From assembly GCA_023245415.1 (NCBI GenBank), contig JAHFKJ010000009.1, positions 1-52,549 of the forward strand: 52,549 bases of DNA, given 5' to 3'. Within the stretch, counting starts at the first letter, position 1. Every line of letters begins with the position of its first letter. Source of the DNA: Candidatus Gottesmanbacteria bacterium (GTDB lineage Bacteria; Patescibacteriota; Microgenomatia; UBA10105). Positions 43,614 to 52,108 of this stretch are shown here, one piece after another. Under the pieces are notes generated by a model, which made no database searches, was not told where the DNA came from, and saw only the letters and a list, made by a program, of their open reading frames with translations. Made by a program: the position numbers and the translations under genes.

Positions 43614-45005
43614 GGCAATCTTTTTAATTTGTTTGACGAGCGTTAGTGCTCGTTCTGGGGCGTCGCCAATGTAGTGTGACACATCAAGTAGGCTTTTAAT
43701 TTGTTCTTGAGTTAAATATTTGTGCAATGTGTCGCTTTCCAACAGTAAACTGTGCAGAGGATTGGGCTGGCCTTTTTGAATTGCCGACCAAGCCGGCAAA
43801 GATAATTCACGTAATAATTCATGTAATTCTTGCCGATTGCCGCCATTTTTAACAGCTGACATCAAAATCGTTTCAGTTGCAGCAAACGGACCATATTGGT
43901 CTAAATTGTATGCAATTCGTTCTAAGTTGATAACTAACCCCGTGATAATTTTTTCAGCAGTTTCAAGTATTTCATCAAGGACTATAAAAGCCTCGGAAAT
44001 TATGATGCGTTTATTTGCACTATCATCTAAGGTGCGTTCCAAATAAGAATGCGTCGCATTTTCCAATACGACCGGAGGCAACTGCTGTAAATATCTAGCC
44101 AGCGAACAAATTTTCTCACTATTTACGGGATTTTTCTTAAACGGCATCGCTGATGAGCCTACTTGTTTACTCCCAAACGGTTCACTCCACTCTCCCACAG
44201 GCGGAGACTGTAAAATTCGTAAATCTGAGGCAAATTTACCCACAGAGGAAGCAATACTGGCAAGCAGGGTTAATGCTAGATAGTCATATTTACGTGGATA
44301 AACCTGGGTAGCGATAAGCGTCCCTTCAATACCTAAAAGTTTCATTACATTATCATCCAGCACTTGTGCGGACATTTTCGTACCTTCAAGAAGTGCTTTG
44401 TAACTGGCTCTTGTTCCAACAGCACCTTTCATACCTTTTGCTTTAATATAGCTTTTAACGCTTTGCAACAAATTAAAATCAGTTAATAAATCATTGGCAT
44501 AAACTGACAATCGATACCCGACTGTTGTTGGCTCTGCAGGCTGAATATGTGTAAAACCTATGCAGGGCACACACGCATATTTTTCAATTTTGTCAGCAAA
44601 AAGTTTCAATAGTTGCAGCAATTTATTTTCTATAATGACAAAAGCTTCTTGAACTCTGAGTGCATCAGCATTATCTACTACATCCATGCTTGTGGCGCCC
44701 AAATGAATTTTGCCTCCGCCGATCTTAGCTTTTTCTGCAAATTCTTTGATTGCCGCCATTACGTCGTGTCGGGTTTCTTTTTCTATTTCTAATATCCGAG
44801 CGATGTCTATATCTTTTTCATGAGTACTTAAATCAACAAGTTCATCGTCACTTACTATACCTGCTTCGTGCTGGACTTTCGCCAGAGTAACCCAAATTCT
44901 CCGCCACAAACGATATTTATATTCTTCACTAAAAATATACCGCATTTCTTTTGACCCATAACGCCAGGAAAGGGGCGACATGTAATTTGAAAAATCAATA
45001 TTCAT
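43593..45005 (-). CDS. purB: adenylosuccinate lyase
   Basis: 470 residues. It splits SAICAR to AICAR plus fumarate and adenylosuccinate to AMP. YMSPLSWRYGS at the N terminus, GATSMDVVDNAD near 103-114, GFTHIQPAEPTTVGYR near 150-165 (catalytic His) and the flexible signature loop GSSAMPFKKNPVNSEKI near residue 285 identify the family. It lies 13 bp downstream of the purP pair, whose enzymes use its product AICAR, a sensible order. It runs convergently into the plus-strand peptidase. Confidence 0.94.
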   Translation of the reverse strand: MNIDFSNYMSPLSWRYGSKEMRYIFSEEYKYRLWRRIWVTLAKVQHEAGIVSDDELVDLSTHEKDIDIARILEIEKETRHDVMAAIKEFAEKAKIGGGKIHLGATSMDVVDNADALRVQEAFVIIENKLLQLLKLFADKIEKYACVPCIGFTHIQPAEPTTVGYRLSVYANDLLTDFNLLQSVKSYIKAKGMKGAVGTRASYKALLEGTKMSAQVLDDNVMKLLGIEGTLIATQVYPRKYDYLALTLLASIASSVGKFASDLRILQSPPVGEWSEPFGSKQVGSSAMPFKKNPVNSEKICSLARYLQQLPPVVLENATHSYLERTLDDSANKRIIISEAFIVLDEILETAEKIITGLVINLERIAYNLDQYGPFAATETILMSAVKNGGNRQELHELLRELSLPAWSAIQKGQPNPLHSLLLESDTLHKYLTQEQIKSLLDVSHYIGDAPERALTLVKQIKKIAKKTING

Positions 45006-45018
45006 ACGTCTAATACAC

Positions 45019-46140
45019 TTACGTTAAAATTAAGTTCAATTTATTTAACCCAATTGCAGCTTGTATTTCCATAGCCACGCGCATTCCCATTGAAATAGGT
45101 TCTCCATATAAATATGTAGAATAAGGGGTCGCGTTAATACCCGGTGATCCCGGCATACGTGCAGATACATCAATAACGACGATATCTTTTTTCGGTGGAC
45201 CGGCCGTTATCATAGATTGCAGTGCGAATGGCCCGATAATTCCCGGAGGACATAATTCCTGGGTCGCTTGAATGAAGCGCTTACCCAATTCAAATGCTTT
45301 TTCGAGCAGCGACTCAAGCACCGTAACCGCAATGTGCCCGGCTTCCTCATATGTTACTGAATGTCCGGCTAAAATTTCACTTTGGCTTATCGCAGGTAAA
45401 CGTAATATTCCTTCCAAGTTTGTCTGCCGGCGAGTATCAGTACCAATAAGTTCTAATCGATCAGAGACTGGCGAATAAAAAAAGTTGAAATTCACACTTG
45501 CGCCCAATACAAACTCTTCAATAATTGCCTTATCTAATGCCTCTTGAGTAATTTTTCCGGAACTAATCATTTGATTACTTTTTTGCTTGTACTCTGTGTA
45601 TGAACTACTTAAGAAAAACGCCCTTTCATACTCCCGAGCTTTTTCTGAGACTTTTATTATACACAAGCGATCGATACTTTGTGGGTCTCTAAAATGTTTG
45701 GGAAAACGAATTTCAGCATTCTGCAAGATATTATATTGATTAGGAGTCTGATCCCGTTCCTCCAGACTTAGCAAATACTTATTGCCGAATATCGGAACGT
45801 TAAATTTATTTTTAATCGATTCATAATCAAATTTAAGATATGCTTCAAATGAACGGTTGGGTATAAAAATAGTTGACTTCAATTTATCCTGTATTTCGGG
45901 CTTTAATATATCGTAAAAACGTTCAAGAATTAGACACTCATCAACACATCCAATAGTATCGAAGGTTTGACTCCCACCCGCGTGGGTATGACGAGAAAAA
46001 GAAGTTTTATAATACTCTGTGTAAGTTTTTTCTCTGCCTTTTTGTGTTACCACAAGCGTCTTAAATCCTAAGTTTTTCGCCCCGCGGCAAATATCAAGTG
46101 CGCTGTGACTACCCAAAACCGAGATAATTTGTGGATTCAT
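45019..46140 (-). CDS. purP: PurP-like FAICAR synthetase, copy 1 (divergent ATP loop)
   Basis: 373 residues from the ATG at 46140; an in-frame TTG six codons upstream would overlap the previous gene and is less likely. GSHSALDICRGAKN (10-23) is the PurP opening, then VVTQKGREKTY. Canonical PurP ligates formate to AICAR with ATP, replacing the folate-dependent step. Here the ATP-loop region reads IIKVSEKAREYERAFFL instead of the glycine-rich IVKSYGAEGGTGYF of the neighbour, and a short His/Gly-rich insertion follows the first strand block. It is probably a paralogue with altered or partner function. GPFALQ and the C-terminal SMGMRVAMEI are retained. Confidence 0.8.
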   Translation of the reverse strand: MNPQIISVLGSHSALDICRGAKNLGFKTLVVTQKGREKTYTEYYKTSFSRHTHAGGSQTFDTIGCVDECLILERFYDILKPEIQDKLKSTIFIPNRSFEAYLKFDYESIKNKFNVPIFGNKYLLSLEERDQTPNQYNILQNAEIRFPKHFRDPQSIDRLCIIKVSEKAREYERAFFLSSSYTEYKQKSNQMISSGKITQEALDKAIIEEFVLGASVNFNFFYSPVSDRLELIGTDTRRQTNLEGILRLPAISQSEILAGHSVTYEEAGHIAVTVLESLLEKAFELGKRFIQATQELCPPGIIGPFALQSMITAGPPKKDIVVIDVSARMPGSPGINATPYSTYLYGEPISMGMRVAMEIQAAIGLNKLNLILT

Positions 46141-46150
46141 TTGTGTCTGG

Positions 46151-47161
46151 TTAATCAAGTATTTCAGCTAATTTATTTCGTTTAATTGCGATGTTAATTT
46201 CCCGGGCGATCCTTCTTCCGGTACTCATAGGTTCTGAATAGAAAAATGCGGCATAGAGAGAACTATCTATAAAGAGATTCGTGCCTGCTACAATGCGACA
46301 TGAAAGTTCTATAACATAAAATTTTTGATCGGGTGTAATGATCGTTTCCAAACAAAATGGCCCCCATAATCCGCGCTTATCTATAAGCTTTTTCGATGCA
46401 TGAATAAGTTGTTCAGCCATATCATAGGCTTTTGGCATCAAGGATTCACGAAGTGCAAGTGGACTATTGCCGACAACTACAAATGATGGCGTGATATCAA
46501 TTGATTCCTGATGTGCAAGAGGCAGTCTCCCCAACGAATCAACATTTGTTTCATAACGACGATCACAGCTTAACAATTCAAGCGATTTTGTAATCGGTGA
46601 ATAAAAAAAATGAAGATACATCGGAACTCCGATGATATATTCCTGTACTAAATAATGCTTTTTAAGAAATGATTTTATTTTGTGAGTAAAATCCTTCTTG
46701 TTATGAGCAACAAAATACCCAGTTCCACCCTCTGCTCCATATGATTTGACAATCACCGGCCGATCAATATGGTCTTTTGGTTCAAACACATGAGGCGTGA
46801 GCAATCCGGCAGTTTGCATCCACCTCAACTGCTGGTGCCGATTTCTTTCCCATTCCAAGACATTTTTGTTTCCAAAATAAGGTGAAGTAATTTTTTTATT
46901 TCCGTCGATTCCTAAATATGCCACAAATGACCCATGCGGTATCAAAATCAGATTTTTATTTTGGAGTTTTTTTTCAGCAACTAACAACTGTGTGTATGAT
47001 TTAATTTCGACAAAATCATCTATAAATGTGAAGCGCTGATAAAATTTAATGCGATCGCTGGTTGCTATGATTAATGTTTTAAATCCTTCATCTTTTGCCC
47101 CTTTAAGAATTTGCAGTGCAGAATGGCTACCTAAAGTCGCAATGGTATATTTTTTTTCCAT
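46151..47161 (-). CDS. purP: PurP-like FAICAR synthetase, copy 2 (canonical)
   Basis: 336 residues, ATP-grasp. GSHSALQILKGAKDEGF is at 11-27, IPHGSFVAYLG near 75-85, the ATP loop IVKSYGAEGGTGYF near 137-150, CDRRYETN near 205-212, GPFCLETI near 274-281 and SMGRRIAREI near 316-325. These match archaeal PurP (5-formaminoimidazole-4-carboxamide ribonucleotide synthetase, formate dependent). It is likely the active copy. It sits 13 bp after purQ and 10 bp before the other copy. The family is mainly archaeal, so transfer is likely at some point in this lineage. Confidence 0.85.
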   Translation of the reverse strand: MEKKYTIATLGSHSALQILKGAKDEGFKTLIIATSDRIKFYQRFTFIDDFVEIKSYTQLLVAEKKLQNKNLILIPHGSFVAYLGIDGNKKITSPYFGNKNVLEWERNRHQQLRWMQTAGLLTPHVFEPKDHIDRPVIVKSYGAEGGTGYFVAHNKKDFTHKIKSFLKKHYLVQEYIIGVPMYLHFFYSPITKSLELLSCDRRYETNVDSLGRLPLAHQESIDITPSFVVVGNSPLALRESLMPKAYDMAEQLIHASKKLIDKRGLWGPFCLETIITPDQKFYVIELSCRIVAGTNLFIDSSLYAAFFYSEPMSTGRRIAREINIAIKRNKLAEILD

Positions 47162-47174
47162 ATCTATTTACTTT

Positions 47175-47972
47175 TTACTGATAAAATCTGACTGCATTTT
47201 TAAAAATCTGTAACCCTGGCCCGAATGTCGGTACTGTCTTCTTATTTCTCAGATAAGTTTCTTTGAGTAATGGCCAGTTCGGCAGCTGTGTAAAAAATAA
47301 CGCCCGTTCTGGATGGGGCATCAACCCAAAAACTCTGCCTGTTTCATCAGTAACTGCGGCAATATCCGATAAGGTTCCAGTTGGATTTGCTGGTAAATTT
47401 TGGTAGTTACACATTTCACCTTTGAAGTAACGCAGTGCGATCAACTTTCTTTTTTTTAGCTCTTGCAAAGTCTCAGCGGTGGCATACAATTTACCTTCTC
47501 CATGAGCAATAGGAGCTGAAAATGATTTGATGTCCTTAAGCCAAGGCGAATTACTTTCATTTTTTAGATCTACCCAGCGATCTATATAGCGCGCAGTTTC
47601 ATTATGAAGTAACGCCACCTGTCTCTTTCCATATTGCAAATTAATCCCCGGCAATAAGCCTAAGTTTATGAGTATTTGACACCCATTACAAATGCCTATC
47701 ACGAGATTGTTACCTTTTAAGTATTGCTCAATTTCAGGCCATAAATGGTTTCTGATCTTTTGCGCATAGGCATTTCCACTACCGATATCATCGCCGTACG
47801 CAAATCCTCCTGGGAAAACCAATATCTGAAACCGGGAAAATAACGTTTTCTTTGCGATAAGATCGTTAATATGAATAATTTGAGCAGTTGCGCCGGCCGT
47901 TTCAAATGCAAAGGCTGTTTCCTCTTCACAGTTCAAACCATATCCTGAAAATATCAGGGCTTTCGGTTTCAT
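47175..47972 (-). CDS. purQ: FGAM synthase glutaminase subunit (PurQ)
   Basis: 265 residues, class I glutamine amidotransferase. FPGGFAYGDD is at 53-62, the nucleophile C95 lies in GICNGCQ (93-99), and the His-Glu pair is in PHPERA (219-224; H220, E222). It releases ammonia for PurL. It is longer than Bacillus PurQ (227) and closer to the C-terminal glutaminase domain of the large single-chain enzyme. purL lies 3 bp upstream. Confidence 0.94.
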   Translation of the reverse strand: MKPKALIFSGYGLNCEEETAFAFETAGATAQIIHINDLIAKKTLFSRFQILVFPGGFAYGDDIGSGNAYAQKIRNHLWPEIEQYLKGNNLVIGICNGCQILINLGLLPGINLQYGKRQVALLHNETARYIDRWVDLKNESNSPWLKDIKSFSAPIAHGEGKLYATAETLQELKKRKLIALRYFKGEMCNYQNLPANPTGTLSDIAAVTDETGRVFGLMPHPERALFFTQLPNWPLLKETYLRNKKTVPTFGPGLQIFKNAVRFYQ

Positions 47973-47975
47973 AAT

Positions 47976-50933
47976 TTAATAATCTTTAAATGTCTGCTTA
48001 TACGCTTCTAATACCGTGTCCATATCCATATTTACAATTTTCTTACCTTTAATACCCTTAATTACCACTTTTTGATCTGCAGTCACAATTCCCAGTAACC
48101 CATAGGGTATTCCAGACATGGTTTTTTCAAATTCTTTTTTATTTTGAGGAGCAATACTCAATACAATTCTACCCTGACTTTCAGAGAAAAGGACAAAATC
48201 GTCGCGACTAAAGCTGCCGGGTAATTTATTTAACTCAATATTTATTCCCAGCAAACCTCCCATCGCCATTTTTAGGATCGCCACTCCCAGCCCAGCGCGT
48301 CCTACACTCTGGGCTGAAGTAATGAGTCCTTTTCGGACACAGCTATGAAAAGCTCGATAAATTTTTGTATTTTTATAAGCATCAACATGAGGCACTGAGT
48401 TACCAATGTCAATCCCTCGGTCATGATCGAGTAAATAAAAATATTCACTTGCACCCAGTTCTTCATGAGTCTCACCAATTACATATAGAAGATCTCCGGG
48501 AAACTTAACATCGAGTGAAACTGCCTGCACTATATCATTTATTATCCCCACGGCAGAAATTAACAATGTCGGAGGTACAGAAATTATAAGCGGATTACCT
48601 TGATCATCATATCCCTTAAAATCATTAAACATACTGTCTTTCCCTGAAATAAATGGAGTTTCATAAACAGTTGCGATATCGTAACAAGCTTTAACTGCCC
48701 GCTTAAGTTGTCCCAACCGCTCCGGATCCGTAGAACTGCACCAGCAAAAATTATCAAGAAGCGCTATACGCGCGGGATCGGCTCCAGCCGCCACACAATT
48801 GCGTACCGCCGTATCAATCGCCGCAGCTACCATATGATATGTATCAATATCGCTATATGACGGATATAATCCTTGCGAGATGACTAAACCTTTGTTGGAA
48901 CTCAGAAGCGGTCGCATCACGGAAGCGTCTCCATTTACTCTCCCCCTTCCCTGAAGCGGTTTGATGATAGAGGTCCCTTGCACCTCATGATCATACTGGG
49001 TTGAGATAAATTCGAAACTCGTTATATTGGGTCGGGCAAGTATTTTTAAGAGTGAGTTATTAAGATTTTCAGATGTTGCCAGCTGAGGTTCTGAATGTTT
49101 TACTTGGGTAAATGTCGTCGTTAACTTTCTCCGAGGTAAGCCATTGTGCAAAAAATTCATATCCATATCCATAATCTTTTCTTTATGGTAGTAAACGCTG
49201 CATTTCCCCGAATGGGTAAATTCACCAATCACTGTGGCTTCGACACCTCTTCGTTTCATGAGTTCTGCAAATTTTTTCCATTTGCGCTTAGGTACCGCCA
49301 AGGTCATCCGTTCCTGTGATTCAGATATCCAGATTTGCCAGGGAGCAAGTCCTGGATATTTTACCGGAACTTTATTCAGCCTCACCTCACACCCGCGACT
49401 CTCTTTGGCCATTTCAGCAACAGAACAGGACAACCCACCCGCACCGTTATCAGTAATACTGTTATATAATCCGAGATTTCTGGCCTCTTTAACCAATGCG
49501 TCGGAAAGTTTTTTTTGCGTAATCGGATCTCCGATTTGCACCGCAGTTGCCGGGCTACCGCTATCCATGGCTTCTGATGAAAACGTCGCCCCATGAATTC
49601 CATCCAATCCCACTCTTCCGCCAACTATCACTATATAATCTCCGGGTCTGGCTTTTTTAACATACATTTTTTTGCCTTTGTTTTTTTTAGGAATGATTCC
49701 TACCGTTCCCACAAATACCAAAGGCTTACCTTTGAAACGTACATCAAAATTTAAAAAGCCTTGCGGGGTAGGAATTCCGGAACAGTTTCCACCGGAATTG
49801 ACTCCGGCTATAACTCCGTCCATGATTCTTCTTGGTGACAACATCGGTTGGGTTTTATTGGGTCCTTTATACAAGAGTGTATTATCATCTGGAGGAGCAA
49901 AACAAAATCCATATGTGTTGGCAATCGGTTTGGCTCCCAATCCAAAACCAATTGCGTCGCGATTTACGCCCACAATTCCGGTGATTGAACCGCCAAATGG
50001 ATCAAGTGCGCTCGGACTGTTGTGAGTTTCGACTTTGTGAGTTACCAAAAAATCTTTGTCAAATTCAATCGCCCCAGAATTATCTGTAAAAATAGAAACA
50101 CAAAAATCTCCTCTACCCAGCTTTTTTCTGATATCACTAGTTGCTTTTTTGATATACGTTTTATAAAGTCCGTCCTTTAAGTCATCAATCGGATCGGCAA
50201 ATATCGTATGTTTGCAATGTTCAGACCACGTCTGTGCTAGAGATTCAAGTTCAAGATCAGTCGGATTCCGTTTCTTCGTATCAAAATACGCACGGATCGT
50301 TTTCAAGTACAATAAATCCAACGCCAGCGGCCCTCGCCTAGTTCCATCTGCATCCGGAATGCCTGACTTACCCAATCTGACAAGTTCTTCATCAGAAATA
50401 TGCAGATCTACGCTGTCGACTTTTTGCGTCGCCGTCAGTTTCACTCGCGGCACGATCCTATCCATTCCCCTATCTCTTAGATATTTTGAATAACTTTTAG
50501 TTGAGGCTCGTTGGATAACTGGATTATATAAGCTATGTGCAATACGCCCAGTGTCTTCTTTAGAGATATTTCCTGAAATAAATATTACCTGAGATGTATA
50601 AACCCCATCATGTAGTGAGAATTTTACTTTTAAAAAATCTTCAATCATTTCGCGCGCTGTACTTGCGACATTATCAGTCACTCCCGGAAGAAATCCGATT
50701 TCGATCGCATAATCAAAATGCAGTTCTTGAAGAGTCAGAAGTTGCTGGGTGACGGGATTGACGAACATCTCCTGGATTTGGGAAAGTTGGGTGCGCTTAA
50801 GAGATGAATCGATCGTATAAATATCGGCAATGGCCACACTCTTAACCGCAAATTTTTGTGCTGTAAATTTTTTGGCAAGCGACGTAGCCCGTGCATCTAC
50901 AATTTTTGATATAACTTCGATTCTTTCTGCCAT
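47976..50933 (-). CDS. purL: FGAM synthase synthetase subunit (PurL), intermediate length with PurS-like N terminus
   Basis: 985 residues. Residues about 1-165 contain PurS-like segments (RIEVISKIVDARA and a second related part). A linker with SDEELVRLGKSG follows, then TWSEHCKHT (235-243), KVETHNSPSALDPFGGSITG, the SEAMDSGSPATAVQIGDP block, and a second PurM-like half with GKDSMFNDF. Small PurL is about 740 residues and needs separate PurS; large PurL is about 1300 with PurQ fused. This one has PurS fused but PurQ separate. It converts FGAR to FGAM with ammonia from PurQ. Confidence 0.93.
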   Translation of the reverse strand: MAERIEVISKIVDARATSLAKKFTAQKFAVKSVAIADIYTIDSSLKRTQLSQIQEMFVNPVTQQLLTLQELHFDYAIEIGFLPGVTDNVASTAREMIEDFLKVKFSLHDGVYTSQVIFISGNISKEDTGRIAHSLYNPVIQRASTKSYSKYLRDRGMDRIVPRVKLTATQKVDSVDLHISDEELVRLGKSGIPDADGTRRGPLALDLLYLKTIRAYFDTKKRNPTDLELESLAQTWSEHCKHTIFADPIDDLKDGLYKTYIKKATSDIRKKLGRGDFCVSIFTDNSGAIEFDKDFLVTHKVETHNSPSALDPFGGSITGIVGVNRDAIGFGLGAKPIANTYGFCFAPPDDNTLLYKGPNKTQPMLSPRRIMDGVIAGVNSGGNCSGIPTPQGFLNFDVRFKGKPLVFVGTVGIIPKKNKGKKMYVKKARPGDYIVIVGGRVGLDGIHGATFSSEAMDSGSPATAVQIGDPITQKKLSDALVKEARNLGLYNSITDNGAGGLSCSVAEMAKESRGCEVRLNKVPVKYPGLAPWQIWISESQERMTLAVPKRKWKKFAELMKRRGVEATVIGEFTHSGKCSVYYHKEKIMDMDMNFLHNGLPRRKLTTTFTQVKHSEPQLATSENLNNSLLKILARPNITSFEFISTQYDHEVQGTSIIKPLQGRGRVNGDASVMRPLLSSNKGLVISQGLYPSYSDIDTYHMVAAAIDTAVRNCVAAGADPARIALLDNFCWCSSTDPERLGQLKRAVKACYDIATVYETPFISGKDSMFNDFKGYDDQGNPLIISVPPTLLISAVGIINDIVQAVSLDVKFPGDLLYVIGETHEELGASEYFYLLDHDRGIDIGNSVPHVDAYKNTKIYRAFHSCVRKGLITSAQSVGRAGLGVAILKMAMGGLLGINIELNKLPGSFSRDDFVLFSESQGRIVLSIAPQNKKEFEKTMSGIPYGLLGIVTADQKVVIKGIKGKKIVNMDMDTVLEAYKQTFKDY

Positions 50934-50946
50934 ATTTTTAAGATTC

Positions 50947-52083
50947 TCATCTAGGCATTTCTGCTGCTATCCAAGCTACTGCTTTTGCGGTCTGAACTAA
51001 CCCTTTTAAATTCGCAGTTGGTCGTCCATCATTAAAATGTGGATCGCGCACGTCATATCCAATAGGCATGATATTCTCCATCACTTCCATATATGCAGCA
51101 TCATCGCTTCTAGAAACCGCTGCGCCATCTTCTGTCATTCGTGACGACACACTATATGGAACTACACTCGTCAAGAATGATTCAAATTCTGCATATACAT
51201 CTGGAGGAATGACCGGACCTTTATTGGCTGAAACATATGCTGCATATCTAACAACAGGTTGAGGATCCATGGTATCATGACCATCAACATTTACAACTCT
51301 TTCAGGCAACTTCCCTGCAAAACCTGCTCGGTTGATGATAGCTCGCGCACCTCGTGAAAAATATGCCGGATCATGTTCTAATCCTTCTTCAGAATCAGGA
51401 AATACAAATCCGACTCCTAAGTCGGTTAATGTAATGCCATTTTTCTGAGCAACTGCACTAAGTGCTCTAAGACTTGCCAAACAAACTGCTAGTCCAGCGG
51501 CATTATCCATATTTCCTGTAACTAATTCATTTTCCAAGGTAAATGCAGGCGTATAAACTACCCTATCGGAAGGTTTAAAACCGTCTTTTGGTTTTTCCGA
51601 AGCCGTATAGTATGGCTTAAATTCCTGCTCACGGCTCCCTGTTGATCCGATAACTCCCTCACTTACTCGCTCATATCCATCTAGACTTTTATTCCAACGA
51701 AGAACTGCTGCAGGAAATTCGCGCGCCACACGTGGACGATGTGCACAGTTTGGCAATATCGGAGACGATGGTTCATTCGTTGATCTAGGGAATAAATAAC
51801 TAATGGTATCCGCATGCGCATCAAACCATAATGGCTGCCTAACACTTAACAAAACTGCAGGAGAACGAGTGCCTAAGAAATGGACGCTAAAGTGTTCCGT
51901 AGGAATACCCGCCTCAAGAGCTAGCTGCTGAAGTATAGGTGTTCTAGTGTGCAAAACTGTTCCCGAAGGAGCTGGTTCTTGAAGTTGTTTTAACAAAGTT
52001 AATACAGTCTCCTCAGTAATAATCGCATTTATTATTAGCGCAGTTTCATCCATTCTCAAATCTCTATGTGCTTCTACTGTCAT
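50947..52083 (-). CDS. M42-like binuclear metallopeptidase, paralogue of the 42364 gene
   Basis: 378 residues. Metal-site motifs line up with the plus-strand copy: HAD (90-92), MDNAAG (192-197), EE (232-233), VDGHD (266-270) and H349 in DPHFNDGRP. The shared extra blocks are CAHR (113-116), NKGPVI (287-292), SRSDD (324-328) and PIGYD. Identity is modest, so the duplication is old. No signal peptide. It lies 13 bp upstream of purL and 25 bp from the HAD gene, so it is transcribed with the purine genes. Substrate unknown; an internal ATG at codon 11 is an alternative start. Confidence 0.72.
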   Translation of the reverse strand: MTVEAHRDLRMDETALIINAIITEETVLTLLKQLQEPAPSGTVLHTRTPILQQLALEAGIPTEHFSVHFLGTRSPAVLLSVRQPLWFDAHADTISYLFPRSTNEPSSPILPNCAHRPRVAREFPAAVLRWNKSLDGYERVSEGVIGSTGSREQEFKPYYTASEKPKDGFKPSDRVVYTPAFTLENELVTGNMDNAAGLAVCLASLRALSAVAQKNGITLTDLGVGFVFPDSEEGLEHDPAYFSRGARAIINRAGFAGKLPERVVNVDGHDTMDPQPVVRYAAYVSANKGPVIPPDVYAEFESFLTSVVPYSVSSRMTEDGAAVSRSDDAAYMEVMENIMPIGYDVRDPHFNDGRPTANLKGLVQTAKAVAWIAAEMPR

Positions 52084-52108
52084 AGCTATCTTGTAAAGAT
52101 TTTATAAA

